Notes: generated by a model not told the origin, from the sequence alone. Counted from the first letter of the stretch, positions 44,214 through 52,816 are shown. The stretch is 64,000 bases of DNA from SBBG01 sp033717875 (GCA_033717875.1 JADDKJ010000011.1:1-64000); one strand, 5' to 3'. Translations and numbers: made by a program.

Positions 44214-44831
44214 TCACGCATCATCCTCGGCGATTATCGCCGCCATGCGCACCAGATCGCTGAGTGAGTCGGCGGCCATTTTCTCCATCGCGCGTGCGCG
44301 ATGGATCTCCACGGTGCGCTGGCTTATGTTGAGATTGTCGGCGATGACCTTGTTGATCTTGCCTGCCACCACTTCGCACATTACCTCGCGCTCGCGCGGC
44401 GTCAGGCTCTCATAGCGGCGCCTGATCTGGCGGTGCACTTGCATCGCACGACGGCGCTCGGCATCCAGCTTGAGCGCCTGATGAATGCGGTCGAGCAGTT
44501 GCTGATCGCTGAAGGGCTTGGGAATGAAATCGAGGGCGCCACGCTTGATGGCTTGCACCGCCATGGGAATTTCACCATGCCCCGAGATCATGATGATGGG
44601 GGGCGGCGTTTCCCAGCGCTCCATGTGCTCCTGCAACTCCAGACCACTCATGCCCGGCATGCGCACGTCCAGTACCAGACAGCCGGGGCGCCAGGGCTGA
44701 TAGCTGTCCAGAAAATTCCGGGCCGAGGGGTAGCCCTCCACCGCCAAGCCGAGCGAACGTATCAGCATGATCAACCCTTCGCGCACATCCGGTTCGTCAT
44801 CAACGACAAACACCGTGGGCGCGCCGGTCAT
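44214..44831 (-). CDS. FixJ-family response regulator (receiver + LuxR-type HTH)
   Basis: The 205-residue protein starts MTGAPTVFVVDDEPDVREGL. It has a receiver domain (about 5-120) with acidic pair DDEPD, phospho-acceptor Asp in LVLDVRMPGMSG and Lys in IPKPFSD, and a LuxR-type DNA-binding domain (about 138-200; LTPREREVMCEVVAGKINKV, TVEIHRARAMEKM). It follows the histidine kinase by one base. Its FixJ-type architecture does not fit the sigma-54 activator needed at 43316. Confidence 0.94.
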   Translation of the reverse strand: MTGAPTVFVVDDEPDVREGLIMLIRSLGLAVEGYPSARNFLDSYQPWRPGCLVLDVRMPGMSGLELQEHMERWETPPPIIMISGHGEIPMAVQAIKRGALDFIPKPFSDQQLLDRIHQALKLDAERRRAMQVHRQIRRRYESLTPREREVMCEVVAGKINKVIADNLNISQRTVEIHRARAMEKMAADSLSDLVRMAAIIAEDDA

Positions 44832-44832
44832 A

Positions 44833-46065
44833 TCATGTACCCTCCCCGTGGCAAGCGGGCAATGTGAAGCCAAACGCGGATCCGCCACCCTCGCGCGGCG
44901 TGTAATTCAGCTTCCCTCCATGGGCTTCGACGATCGATTTGCAGATCGACAGCCCCATGCCCAATCCATCGGCCTTGGTAGTGACGAAAGGTTCAAATTG
45001 CCTTTCGGCCACTGCGGCGGGCAGGCCTGGCCCACTATCAAGAACCTGAACAACAACCTCTTCGCCACGCCGAGCGGTGTTTATCCAGACACGCCGCTCA
45101 TGGCTTTGCTCCAGAGCCTCCAGGCTGTTGCGCACCAGGTTCAATATCACTTGCTGTATCTGGATAGCATCCACCACCACCGGCGGCAGACCGGGCTGAA
45201 GACAGAGGTCCAGTTTCGCATCATGGTGGCGCAACTCCGCGCCGATTAACTGAAGGGCGCTCTCCACCAGTGGATTGATCTCGTGCGGTATGCGCGGCAG
45301 CTCGTCCTTGCGAACATAGCCACGCATGTGGCAGATGATCTGACCGGCGCGCCGCGCGTTTGCATCGATACGCGCCAGGGCGTGGGCCAATTCGGCGTGA
45401 TCGCCGGCTTCCAGCAGACGTTGCGCGGCCTGGGCGAAACTGGCAATGGCAGTGAGAGGCTGATTCAGTTCATGAGCCAGGGTCGCCGCCATCTCGCCCA
45501 GGGCCGACAGCCGCCCGGCATGCGCCAGGGTGGTGAGATGGCGATGGGCCTGATCGGCGACCCGCCGCCGCTCCAGCTCCGCGCCCGCACGGGCCGCGAA
45601 GATTTCCAGCACCGCATAGGCCAGGCGTGGATCGGCCATTGCGCCTTCGTTGAGAAGCGCGATGTGGCCAATCACCTGTCTGCGCAGGGTATCCAGTATC
45701 GGTACGCCAAGATAACAGTCGGCGATGTCCCGCTCCGCGGGAAAGATGTCTCCCAGCCCCTGGGCGCAGAAATAGATCCGTCCCTCGCTGACGACCTGCT
45801 CACAGGGCGTCTGCGCCAGTTCGTATTCGACGTTATTCAGAAAGCGGTCGCCATCCCACAGCGCCAAGGTGCGCACCCGTGTGGCAGGCTGGTCCACGCA
45901 CTCGGTCAAAAACGACAAGCGCACACCGAGCGCCTGCGCCAGGCCACGCATCAGGGCGCGAAAGAATTCGTCACCGGTGCGCCCCGAAGTAGCCTCGGCG
46001 ATGCGATAGAGCAACTGCTCGGGGTTCAGGGCGCGGGGCGCCGCGCAGGATTCGGACACGGTCAT
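44833..46065 (-). CDS. Sensor histidine kinase with GAF domain, FixL-like
   Basis: The 410-residue kinase starts at ATG 46065, with GGAGG eight bases upstream; an earlier frame to 46137 lacks such a site. A GAF-type sensory domain (about 15-165; FLTECVDQPATRVRTLALWD, YLGVPILDTLRRQVIGHIAL) is followed by HisKA (phospho-His in LAHELNQPLTAIASFAQ, about 193) and HATPase (ILNLVRNSLEALEQ, DSGPGLP, GLGMGLSICKSIVEAHGG). No membrane helix is seen, so it senses a cytosolic signal. It forms an operon with the FixJ-like regulator and is divergent from a secreted protein. Confidence 0.93.
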   Translation of the reverse strand: MTVSESCAAPRALNPEQLLYRIAEATSGRTGDEFFRALMRGLAQALGVRLSFLTECVDQPATRVRTLALWDGDRFLNNVEYELAQTPCEQVVSEGRIYFCAQGLGDIFPAERDIADCYLGVPILDTLRRQVIGHIALLNEGAMADPRLAYAVLEIFAARAGAELERRRVADQAHRHLTTLAHAGRLSALGEMAATLAHELNQPLTAIASFAQAAQRLLEAGDHAELAHALARIDANARRAGQIICHMRGYVRKDELPRIPHEINPLVESALQLIGAELRHHDAKLDLCLQPGLPPVVVDAIQIQQVILNLVRNSLEALEQSHERRVWINTARRGEEVVVQVLDSGPGLPAAVAERQFEPFVTTKADGLGMGLSICKSIVEAHGGKLNYTPREGGGSAFGFTLPACHGEGT

Positions 46066-46280
46066 TGGGGTGGCCTCCGCGACCGGGTTTATCAAACCGT
46101 CTGCGGCAAGATTACGCCGGCCCCGGGTGAAAGCCAATACGTAAATACCGAAACAGCGCTAGCCATACGCACGAATTATTTCACGCCGTATTCCTGCGTA
46201 GAGTACGACACGTATTCGGCGCACAACCTTACCGTGCCGGATCCGAAACGTATCAATGTCCATTTTGAGGAGATAAGACC

Positions 46281-47297
46281 ATGGAAACCAATATCGTCAC
46301 GAATACAGTAACGCATCAACCGGCCGCTTCATTCAGCAAGCGCCGGCGCAATGCCGCACATCTCATGTTGTTGAGTCTGGTGGCCATCGCCGGTCTGACT
46401 GTGACTCAGCCAGCAGACGCGGGCACGCAGCCCAAAGATCCGGCCAAGGCGCAGGTCCAGCCCATCGACCGCTTCAGCGCCAAGGCCGGCAAGTTACAGG
46501 TGCGCACCGCCAGCAATGGCTTGCCTGGGCCGAACGAGCCGGTGGATTTCGACACCGGCCCCTTCATCACGCAAGGCCTGTCGCCGGATGGGCGCGTCAT
46601 TAAATATTACAACTTCGATGTGAAGAGCACGATGCCCGCCCCCATTTATGTGTTGTTCCGCGAAGGCGAGGACCAGCCTGTCAAAGGCCAGCTCGACATC
46701 GTCGATGTCATCCCCGGCGACGAGAGCTATAATGATTTCTGGCGGGTGCAGAAGGTGCGGGTACCGAAGAATTATATGGCGAACAGCTTGACCAGTCTGG
46801 CCGAGATCCGGCAGGCGGGTTATCCCATCGAGCGCACCGACACACTGACCAACTACCCCCTTGTTCCTGATAAATCAGTGGCACGGCTGCGCGGCAGTGG
46901 TGAAAGCAGCGAGCTGCACAGCGCTTGGTATCGCGGCAAGCTGGTGAAGTATTTCAACTTCGCGGAGCGTGAAATATCCACGGGCGGCGGCGATGCCATC
47001 CCCGTTGCGCCCATCTATGTGACCTTCAATATCAATCCCGACCAGCCCAACGGCGGTCCTGCCTCGGGCTTCAAGACCGAGCCCGGCTCAAAGCAGGCCC
47101 ATAACGTGGCGCAAGTCATCCCGGCGGATGCCGGTTATTCGCCACTGTGGCTGGTGAGCGTATACGATAACAAGGACTGGAGCATGGTCAAAAACCTCGA
47201 CACTGTGCTCAATACCAAAATACTGGCGGCGGGCGTGGCAACGGTGAACTGCCCGATCGTCTACGTCGACAGGATGGTGCGCGCCGGCGGCATATGA
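46281..47297 (+). CDS. Unknown exported protein
   Basis: The 338-residue protein has an N-terminal basic region and signal helix (LMLLSLVAIAGLTVTQPADA, cleavage about residue 48). The mature part is beta-rich and contains a duplicated module: YNFDVKSTMPAPIYVLFREG, PGDESYNDFWRVQKVRVP and, later, FNFAEREISTGGG, VAPIYVTFNI and PADAGYSPLWLVSVYD. I recall similar proteins of unknown function (DUF-type) in environmental bacteria, but cannot name the family. Only one Cys is present, so no heme. GGAG (tttGAGGAGataagacc) precedes the ATG. It is divergent from the kinase operon (215 bases), which suggests regulation by that pair. Confidence 0.8.
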   Translation: METNIVTNTVTHQPAASFSKRRRNAAHLMLLSLVAIAGLTVTQPADAGTQPKDPAKAQVQPIDRFSAKAGKLQVRTASNGLPGPNEPVDFDTGPFITQGLSPDGRVIKYYNFDVKSTMPAPIYVLFREGEDQPVKGQLDIVDVIPGDESYNDFWRVQKVRVPKNYMANSLTSLAEIRQAGYPIERTDTLTNYPLVPDKSVARLRGSGESSELHSAWYRGKLVKYFNFAEREISTGGGDAIPVAPIYVTFNINPDQPNGGPASGFKTEPGSKQAHNVAQVIPADAGYSPLWLVSVYDNKDWSMVKNLDTVLNTKILAAGVATVNCPIVYVDRMVRAGGI

Positions 47298-47306
47298 TCT
47301 TATCAA

Positions 47307-47458
47307 GGAACCTCTGATTAATTCAGCGGTTCTGCGCACAGGGATGTGCCGACATTTTTCAATCACGACAAGTGCGATTGAAAAATGAAGAAAAGAAAAA
47401 ATCACATTTTTGCTTTTCTTGCTCTGAGAATTCCAGGATGGAATTATTCAGAGCTTCC
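47307..47458 (+). repeat. GGAACCTCTGA element (family A), complete copy
   Basis: Starts GGAACCTCTGATTAATTCAG nine bases after the secreted-protein stop and ends GAATTATTCAGAGCTTCC. Inside are ATTTTTCAATCAC / GTGCGATTGAAAAAT and AAAATCACATTTTTGC. Colinear with 8307-8456 on the opposite strand. Confidence 0.8.
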
Positions 47459-47490
47459 TTAACCGGGTGGCTTCAACACCTTCACCTCAC

Positions 47491-47518
47491 CCCCCTCTCC
47501 CGCAAGCGGGAGAGGGGG
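47491..47518. repeat. Short perfect hairpin repeat (CCCCCTCTCCCGC)
   Basis: CCCCCTCTCCCGC and GCGGGAGAGGGGG are 13-bp arms around AA. Such CTCTCCCGC...GCGGGAGAG hairpins recur in many proteobacterial genomes. No T-run follows on either strand except AAAAA at 47520-47524 (minus-strand T upstream). Confidence 0.6.
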
Positions 47519-47591
47519 CAAAAACAGATGTATATGCTTGTCGGTTTAATAACGCCGCGCCGCATCCATTGAGCGAGGTTAAAAACAGGCC

Positions 47592-48740
47592 CTAAAACTT
47601 CATCGCATCAAAAAACTTCTTCACCCCGTCCAGCCATGAGCTTGAGCGCGGGCTGTGTTTTTCCGATCCGTCGTCTTTCATCGACTTCTCGAATTCCGTG
47701 AGCAGCTCTTTTTGGCGTTTTGTCAGATTGACGGGGGTCTCGACCACGACGCGGCAGAGCAAATCGCCGACATCGCCGCCGCGCACCGACTTGACGCCCT
47801 TGCCGCGCAGGCGGAACAGTTTGCCGGACTGGGTTTCGGCCGGGATTTTGAGCATCACTTGCCCTTCCAGTGTCGGCACTTCCAGTTCGCCGCCGAGCGC
47901 GGCGGTGACGAAGCTGATGGGTACTTCGCACATCAGGTGGTTGCCTTCGCGGGCGAAGATGGAGTGTTCGCGCACTTGAATGTGGACGTACAAATCGCCG
48001 GCGGGACCGCCGTGCTCGCCCGCTTCGCCCTCGCCCGCCAGGCGGATGCGGTCACCGTTATCCACGCCGGCGGGGATCTTGACCGACAGTGTCTTCTGCT
48101 CCTGCACGCGACCCTGTCCATGACAGGTGGGGCAAGGATTGGGGATGATCTTGCCGGTGCCCCGGCATTTCGGGCAGGTCTGCTGCAGAGAGAAGAACCC
48201 CTGCTGAATGCGCACCTGACCATGTCCGCCGCACGTAGTGCAGGTGGTGGCGCTGGTGCCCTTCTTGGCGCCGCTGCCGTCGCACGCTTCGCATGACACC
48301 AGGGTGGGAATGCGGATCTTGACGGTGGTGCCGTGCACCGCTTCTTCGAGGCTGATCTCGAGGTTGTAGCGCAGGTCCGCGCCGCGATAAACACCGCCTC
48401 CCCGGCTTCCTCCCCGGCCCGCCGCGCCGCCAAAGATATCTCCGAAGATGTCACCGAAGATATCGCTGAAATTGCCGCCGCCAAACCCGGCGCCGCCCGC
48501 CCCGCCGGCGGCGGGATCGACGCCGGCATGACCGAATTGGTCATAGGCGGCCCGCTTGCGCTCGTCGGTGAGCACTTCGTAGGCTTCCTTGACCTCCTTG
48601 AATTTCTCCTCCGCTTCCTTGTCGTCCGGGTTGCGGTCGGGATGGTACTTCATGGCAAGACGTCGGTAGGCCTTTTTGATATCGGCCTCGCTGGCATTGC
48701 GGGCTACCTGCAATATTTCGTAATAATCGCGTTTTGCCAT
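47592..48740 (-). CDS. dnaJ: Chaperone DnaJ
   Basis: DnaJ delivers substrates to DnaK and stimulates its ATPase. The 382-residue protein starts MAKRDYYEILQVARNASEAD; the longer frame to 48863 has no family support. It has the J-domain with HPD (KYHPDRNPDD), a Gly/Phe-rich linker (GGGNFSDIFGDIFGDIFGG), four zinc-binding CxxCxG repeats (CEACDG, CTTCGG, CPKCRG, CPTCHG) and the substrate-binding C-terminal part. It is 139 bases downstream of dnaK, with two hairpins between. Confidence 0.98.
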   Translation of the reverse strand: MAKRDYYEILQVARNASEADIKKAYRRLAMKYHPDRNPDDKEAEEKFKEVKEAYEVLTDERKRAAYDQFGHAGVDPAAGGAGGAGFGGGNFSDIFGDIFGDIFGGAAGRGGSRGGGVYRGADLRYNLEISLEEAVHGTTVKIRIPTLVSCEACDGSGAKKGTSATTCTTCGGHGQVRIQQGFFSLQQTCPKCRGTGKIIPNPCPTCHGQGRVQEQKTLSVKIPAGVDNGDRIRLAGEGEAGEHGGPAGDLYVHIQVREHSIFAREGNHLMCEVPISFVTAALGGELEVPTLEGQVMLKIPAETQSGKLFRLRGKGVKSVRGGDVGDLLCRVVVETPVNLTKRQKELLTEFEKSMKDDGSEKHSPRSSSWLDGVKKFFDAMKF

Positions 48741-48770
48741 TTCTTGAAACTTTTCGTTTGTGGAATAACG

Positions 48771-48796
48771 ACGAGGGCACGCTACCGTGCCCTCGT
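48771..48796 (-). promoter_or_regulatory. Perfect 11-bp hairpin in the dnaK-dnaJ gap
   Basis: ACGAGGGCACG and CGTGCCCTCGT flank a 4-base loop 30 bases before the dnaJ start codon. There is no U-tract, so it could be an RNA-processing or mRNA-stability stem that lowers DnaJ output relative to DnaK. Confidence 0.5.
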
Positions 48797-48804
48797 CTAT
48801 CGCC

Positions 48805-48870
48805 AATGTTAGGGTGTGCCGCGCACCAGCGCCTATGCAGCCGGCTTGGTGCGCACTGCGCACCTACATT
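48805..48870. repeat. Imperfect inverted repeat in the dnaK-dnaJ gap
   Basis: AATGTTAGGGTGTGCCGCGC and GCGCACTGCGCACCTACATT pair imperfectly with a 20-base loop. The arms resemble the GTAGGGTGCG... hairpins at 31898-31994 and 62667-62718. Confidence 0.45.
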
Positions 48871-48879
48871 AGTCAGACT

Positions 48880-50799
48880 TTACTTCTTGTCGTCCTTGAC
48901 CTCTTCGAACTCGGCGTCGACGACATCATCCTTCTTACCGCCAGGATTGGCCGCTTCGGCCTGCCCGGCGCTTGCCGCCTGCGCCTGGGCATAGGCGCGC
49001 TCGGCGAGCTTGCCGGCGACCTCGGCCAAAGCCTGGCTCTTGGCTTCGATAGCGGCTTTGTCGTCGCTTTTGATAGCCTCTTTCACGGCCTCGACGGCGG
49101 CCTCGATGCGCTGCTTCTCGTCCGCCTCAACCTGGCCTTCCAGATCCTTCAACGCCTTGAGGGTGCTGTGCACCAGGCCGTCGGCCTGGTTGCGGGCCTG
49201 CACCAATTCATGGAACTTGCGGTCTTCCTCGGCATGGGCTTCGGCATCCTTGACCATACGCTTGATCTCGTCCTCGGACAGGCCGGAAGAAGCCTTGATG
49301 ATGATCGACTGCTGCTTGCCGGTGGCCTTGTCCTTGGCGGACACGTTCAAAATGCCGTTGGCGTCGATGTCGAAGGTCACCTCGACCTGCGGCATGCCGC
49401 GCGGCGCGGGCGGAATATCGGCCAGATCGAAACGGCCCAGCGACTTGTTGGCGGAAGCCATTTCGCGTTCACCCTGCAATACGTGCACAGTGACGGCGGT
49501 CTGGTTGTCGTCGGCGGTGGAGAATACCTGCGATGCCTTGGTCGGGATGGTGGTGTTCTTGTCGATGAGCTTGGTCATCACGCCGCCCAGAGTCTCGATG
49601 CCCAGGCTGAGCGGAGTCACGTCGAGCAGCAACACATCCTTCACCTCGCCGCCCAGCACGCCGGCCTGGATGGCGGCGCCGATGGCGACGGCCTCGTCAG
49701 GATTGACATCCTTGCGCGGCTCCTTGCCGAAGAAGGCCTTCACCTTTTCCTGCACCTTGGGCATGCGGGTCTGACCGCCGACCAGGATCACGTCGTCGAT
49801 GTCGGAAGCCTGCAAACCGGCGTCCTTCAGCGCGATGCGGCACGGCGCGATGGTACGCTCGACCAGCTCCTCAACCAGCGACTCCAGTTTGGTACGCGTC
49901 ATCTTGATATTGAGGTGCTTCGGGCCTTTGGCGTCGGCCGTGATGTAGGGCAGGTTCACATCGGTCTGCTGGCTCGAAGACAGTTCGATCTTGGCCTTCT
50001 CGGCGGCCTCCTTGAGGCGTTGCAGTGCCAGCGGATCGTTGTGCAGATCGATGCCGGTGTCCTTCTTGAATTCGTCGCTCAGGTAATCGATCAGGCGCAG
50101 ATCGAAGTCCTCGCCGCCAAGGAAAGTGTCTCCGTTGGTCGACAGCACCTCGAACTGGTGCTCGCCATCGACCTCGGCGATTTCGATGATGGAGATATCG
50201 AAGGTGCCGCCACCCAGATCGTATACCGCGATCTTGCTCTCGCCCGGCTTCTTGTCCATGCCGAAGGCCAGCGCCGCGGCGGTGGGCTCGTTGATGATGC
50301 GCTTGACTTCCAGTCCGGCGATGCGTCCGGCATCCTTGGTGGCCTGGCGCTGCGAGTCGTTAAAATAGGCGGGGACGGTGATCACCGCTTCGGTCACCGG
50401 CTCGCCGAGATAATCCTCGGCGGTCTTTTTCATTTTCATCAGCACGCGCGCGGAGACTTCCGGCGGCGCCATCTTCTTGCCCTTGGCCGCGACCCAGGCG
50501 TCGCCGTTGTCGGCGGCCGTAATCTTGTACGGCACCATCTTGATGTCGCGCTGCACCACGTCGTCAGCGAACTTGCGTCCGATCAGGCGCTTGACCGCGA
50601 ACAGCGTGTTCTCGGGATTGGTCACCGCCTGGCGCTTAGCGGCCTGGCCGACCAGAATCTCGGCGTCATCGGTGTAGGCAACGATGGAAGGCGTGGTGCG
50701 GTTGCCCTCGGCATTCTCGATCACACGAGCCTTGCCACCTTCCATCACGGCAACGCAGGAATTGGTGGTGCCCAGATCGATACCAATAATCTTTCCCAT
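48880..50799 (-). CDS. dnaK: Chaperone DnaK (Hsp70)
   Basis: The 639-residue Hsp70 starts MGKIIGIDLGTTNSCVAVME at ATG 50799 with GGAG five bases upstream; the TTG at 50814 is not supported. It has the three nucleotide-binding signatures (IDLGTTNS, VYDLGGGTFDISI, VILVGGQTRMP), the linker VLLLDVTPLSLG, the beta-sandwich substrate domain and the helical lid ending EFEEVKDDKK. A sigma-32-type promoter lies at 50877-50903. Confidence 0.98.
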   Translation of the reverse strand: MGKIIGIDLGTTNSCVAVMEGGKARVIENAEGNRTTPSIVAYTDDAEILVGQAAKRQAVTNPENTLFAVKRLIGRKFADDVVQRDIKMVPYKITAADNGDAWVAAKGKKMAPPEVSARVLMKMKKTAEDYLGEPVTEAVITVPAYFNDSQRQATKDAGRIAGLEVKRIINEPTAAALAFGMDKKPGESKIAVYDLGGGTFDISIIEIAEVDGEHQFEVLSTNGDTFLGGEDFDLRLIDYLSDEFKKDTGIDLHNDPLALQRLKEAAEKAKIELSSSQQTDVNLPYITADAKGPKHLNIKMTRTKLESLVEELVERTIAPCRIALKDAGLQASDIDDVILVGGQTRMPKVQEKVKAFFGKEPRKDVNPDEAVAIGAAIQAGVLGGEVKDVLLLDVTPLSLGIETLGGVMTKLIDKNTTIPTKASQVFSTADDNQTAVTVHVLQGEREMASANKSLGRFDLADIPPAPRGMPQVEVTFDIDANGILNVSAKDKATGKQQSIIIKASSGLSEDEIKRMVKDAEAHAEEDRKFHELVQARNQADGLVHSTLKALKDLEGQVEADEKQRIEAAVEAVKEAIKSDDKAAIEAKSQALAEVAGKLAERAYAQAQAASAGQAEAANPGGKKDDVVDAEFEEVKDDKK

Positions 50800-50876
50800 T
50801 TCTTTCTCCGTCAATAAATTTACTGTTTTTTGGAATTTCGGTTCGACAGATGAAAATCTGCCCTGCTTGACTGCTT

Positions 50877-50903
50877 AGATTGGGCTTTTAGTCCCGATTT
50901 CAA
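50877..50903 (-). promoter_or_regulatory. Sigma-32-type promoter of dnaK
   Basis: On the minus strand GTTGAAA, a 13-base spacer and CCCAATCT. It matches the heat-shock consensus with one mismatch in each box. It stands just downstream of the palindromic element that separates grpE from dnaK, and overlaps its end by two bases. Confidence 0.55.
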
Positions 50904-51082
50904 CCCAGATTATCCATTAGCGGTCGTAGCGAGGGCGAACAAGGCGTTGAAGATGGGTGAGCAAATGGCAAAATATTCCGCAGCCGTAGCCATGCGCTAC
51001 GGTGAGGACAGATTTTGCCATTTGCTCGCGCAGATTCAATGTTTTGTTCGTCCGCAGTAGATCACTATGGATAATCTGGGTT
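50902..51082. repeat. Palindromic element family B, copy 3
   Basis: Outer arms AACCCAGATTATCCAT and ATGGATAATCTGGGTT are a perfect 16-bp match but differ fully from copies 1 and 2. The middle stem GAGCAAATGGCAAAAT / ATTTTGCCATTTGCTC differs from the other copies at two positions on both arms together. One end falls on the first base of the grpE stop codon. Confidence 0.82.
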
Positions 51083-51630
51083 CAAGCTTTGGCCTTGGAC
51101 ACCACCACCATGGCCGGACGCACCATCCGGCCGTTGAGCAGGTAGCCTTTCTGATACACGGCCAGCACGGTATTGGGCTCCGCGTCCGCCGCTTCCTGCG
51201 CGACCATTGCCTGATGCAGCTCGGGGTTGAATTTTTCTCCTTGCGGGTTTATTTCATTCACGCCCATCCTTTCCATCGCGGATTGCATCATTTTCACCGT
51301 CATTTCAAGACCTTCGCGGATCTTGGTGATATCCGTCGCCTCATCGCCCGCCGTCGCCAAGCCCATCTCCAGACTGTCCCTGACCGGCAACAGCTCATCG
51401 ACGAACTTTTCCAGCGCATATTTGTGGGCGCTTTCCACATCGCGCTCGGCACGGCGGCGCAGATTTTCCATCTCGGCGCGTGTCCGCAGCAACTGGTTCC
51501 AGTGCTCGTCGGCCTTGGCCTGGGCATCCTGCAAGGTCAGCAGCAGTTGTTCGTAGGAAATTTGTTCGGCAGGGGCGCCCTCTGGAGGGGTCTGCTGCGC
51601 TTCTTCTGAAAGGTTTTCCGTGTTGCTCAC
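51082..51630 (-). CDS. grpE: Nucleotide exchange factor GrpE
   Basis: GrpE releases ADP from DnaK. The 182-residue protein has an acidic N-terminus, a long coiled coil (about 25-90, LRTRAEMENLRRRAERDVES) and the beta-wing domain with signature VKMMQSAMERMGVNEINPQG, FNPELHQAM and YQKGYLLNGRMVRPAMVVVS. It is downstream of hrcA by 64 bases. Confidence 0.97.
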   Translation of the reverse strand: MSNTENLSEEAQQTPPEGAPAEQISYEQLLLTLQDAQAKADEHWNQLLRTRAEMENLRRRAERDVESAHKYALEKFVDELLPVRDSLEMGLATAGDEATDITKIREGLEMTVKMMQSAMERMGVNEINPQGEKFNPELHQAMVAQEAADAEPNTVLAVYQKGYLLNGRMVRPAMVVVSKAKA

Positions 51631-51694
51631 TGTTGTCTTCTCCGAATCCTGATTACCGGAATGTTCTAGCTCGAAAGCATGGGGTATATGAGGA

Positions 51695-52735
51695 CTATTG
51701 ACGCTGATTCAAGGCCGCGCCCAGCAATTTCGCCGTGACATCCACCAGCGGGATCACCCGGTCATAGGCCATGCGGGTCGGCCCGACGACGGCCAGGACG
51801 CCCACGGCCTGACTGTCGATCTCGTAGGGCGCGGCGACGATGCTGCATTCATCGAAGGCCTTGTAGCCGGACTCGGCGCCGATGAACACCTGCACCGTCT
51901 CGGCGCGCAGGCATTGGTCCAGCAGATGCAGCATGTCCCGCTTCTGGCTGAAGGCGTCGAACAACTGCCGCAACTTCTCGACGCTCGACAGCTCCGCAAA
52001 ATCCATCAAATTGGTCTGCCCGGCCACGACATAACCGGCCTCGTCCGCCGGGGCGGCAAAGACCTTTTCAGCCATCGTAACCGCGGTTTGCATCATGTCA
52101 TTCATGGTGGTCCGCGCGGCATCCATCTCCGACAGCAGGACGCTTCTGATGGCATGCAAATCCTTACCGGCGAAGGCCGCGTTCAGATAATTCGCCACCT
52201 GCTGCAACTCGGACTCGGAATAACGCCGTGGTGTATTGATGATCCGGTTTTGCACCTGGTACTGATTGGTGACCACGATCACCAGCACGCGATTGTCGCC
52301 GGACAAGGGCAGAAACTCGATCTGGCGCAGCACGGTCAGCTCGCGACGCGGCGCCATCACCACCCCCGCCATGCGGGTAATACCCGACAGCATCGACGAG
52401 GCCGATCCCAGCAGGTGTTCGACATCGGCGCCCAGGCTGAATTGGCTTTTCAGGCGCATCACCTCGGCCTGATCGGGCTGGCGCATGGTCAGCAAGGCAT
52501 CAACGAACAGGCGATAACCCTTCGTTGTCGGAATCCGCCCGGCGGAGGTGTGGGGAGACGCCACGATCCCCCTGTCCTCAAGATCGGTCATGATGTTGCG
52601 GATCGTCGCCGGACTCAGGTCCAACCCCGAATCGCGCGCAAGCATGCGCGATCCCACCGGCTGCCCTTCACGGACATAGGATTCCACCAACGTCTTCAAT
52701 AAACGCAACGCGCGTTCGCTGATTTCTTGCGTCAC
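51695..52735 (-). CDS. hrcA: Heat-inducible transcription repressor HrcA
   Basis: HrcA binds CIRCE elements and represses groE/dnaK-type operons until GroEL is busy. The 346-residue protein has the winged-helix N-terminus (LLKTLVESYVREGQPVGSRM, LSPATIRNIMTDLEDRGIVA) and a GAF-like dimer domain. The CIRCE element 22 bases before its start indicates autoregulation. The combination of HrcA and sigma-32-type promoters is typical of several non-enteric proteobacteria. Confidence 0.97.
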   Translation of the reverse strand: MTQEISERALRLLKTLVESYVREGQPVGSRMLARDSGLDLSPATIRNIMTDLEDRGIVASPHTSAGRIPTTKGYRLFVDALLTMRQPDQAEVMRLKSQFSLGADVEHLLGSASSMLSGITRMAGVVMAPRRELTVLRQIEFLPLSGDNRVLVIVVTNQYQVQNRIINTPRRYSESELQQVANYLNAAFAGKDLHAIRSVLLSEMDAARTTMNDMMQTAVTMAEKVFAAPADEAGYVVAGQTNLMDFAELSSVEKLRQLFDAFSQKRDMLHLLDQCLRAETVQVFIGAESGYKAFDECSIVAAPYEIDSQAVGVLAVVGPTRMAYDRVIPLVDVTAKLLGAALNQRQ

Positions 52736-52757
52736 AACCGGCCTGCGGAAAAATCTC

Positions 52758-52784
52758 TTAGCACTCTAACCACAAGAGTGCCAG
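52758..52784. promoter_or_regulatory. CIRCE operator upstream of hrcA
   Basis: TTAGCACTC-N9-GAGTGCCAG matches TTAGCACTC-N9-GAGTGCTAA with two mismatches, both in the last three bases of the right arm. It is directly downstream of the hrcA promoter. Confidence 0.85.
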
Positions 52785-52787
52785 AAA

Positions 52788-52816
52788 ACACTAACAACTC
52801 CCTCCAGGACTGTCAA
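52788..52816 (-). promoter_or_regulatory. Promoter of hrcA-grpE
   Basis: TTGACA, a 17-base spacer and TAGTGT on the minus strand. The -35 is perfect, the -10 weak (3/6). The position just before the CIRCE element fits repression by HrcA. Confidence 0.55.

Noticed and set aside
50800..50814. dnaK start at the TTG 50814
   Set aside because: ATG 50799 has GGAG upstream and gives the standard MGKIIGIDLG start; the extension has no support.
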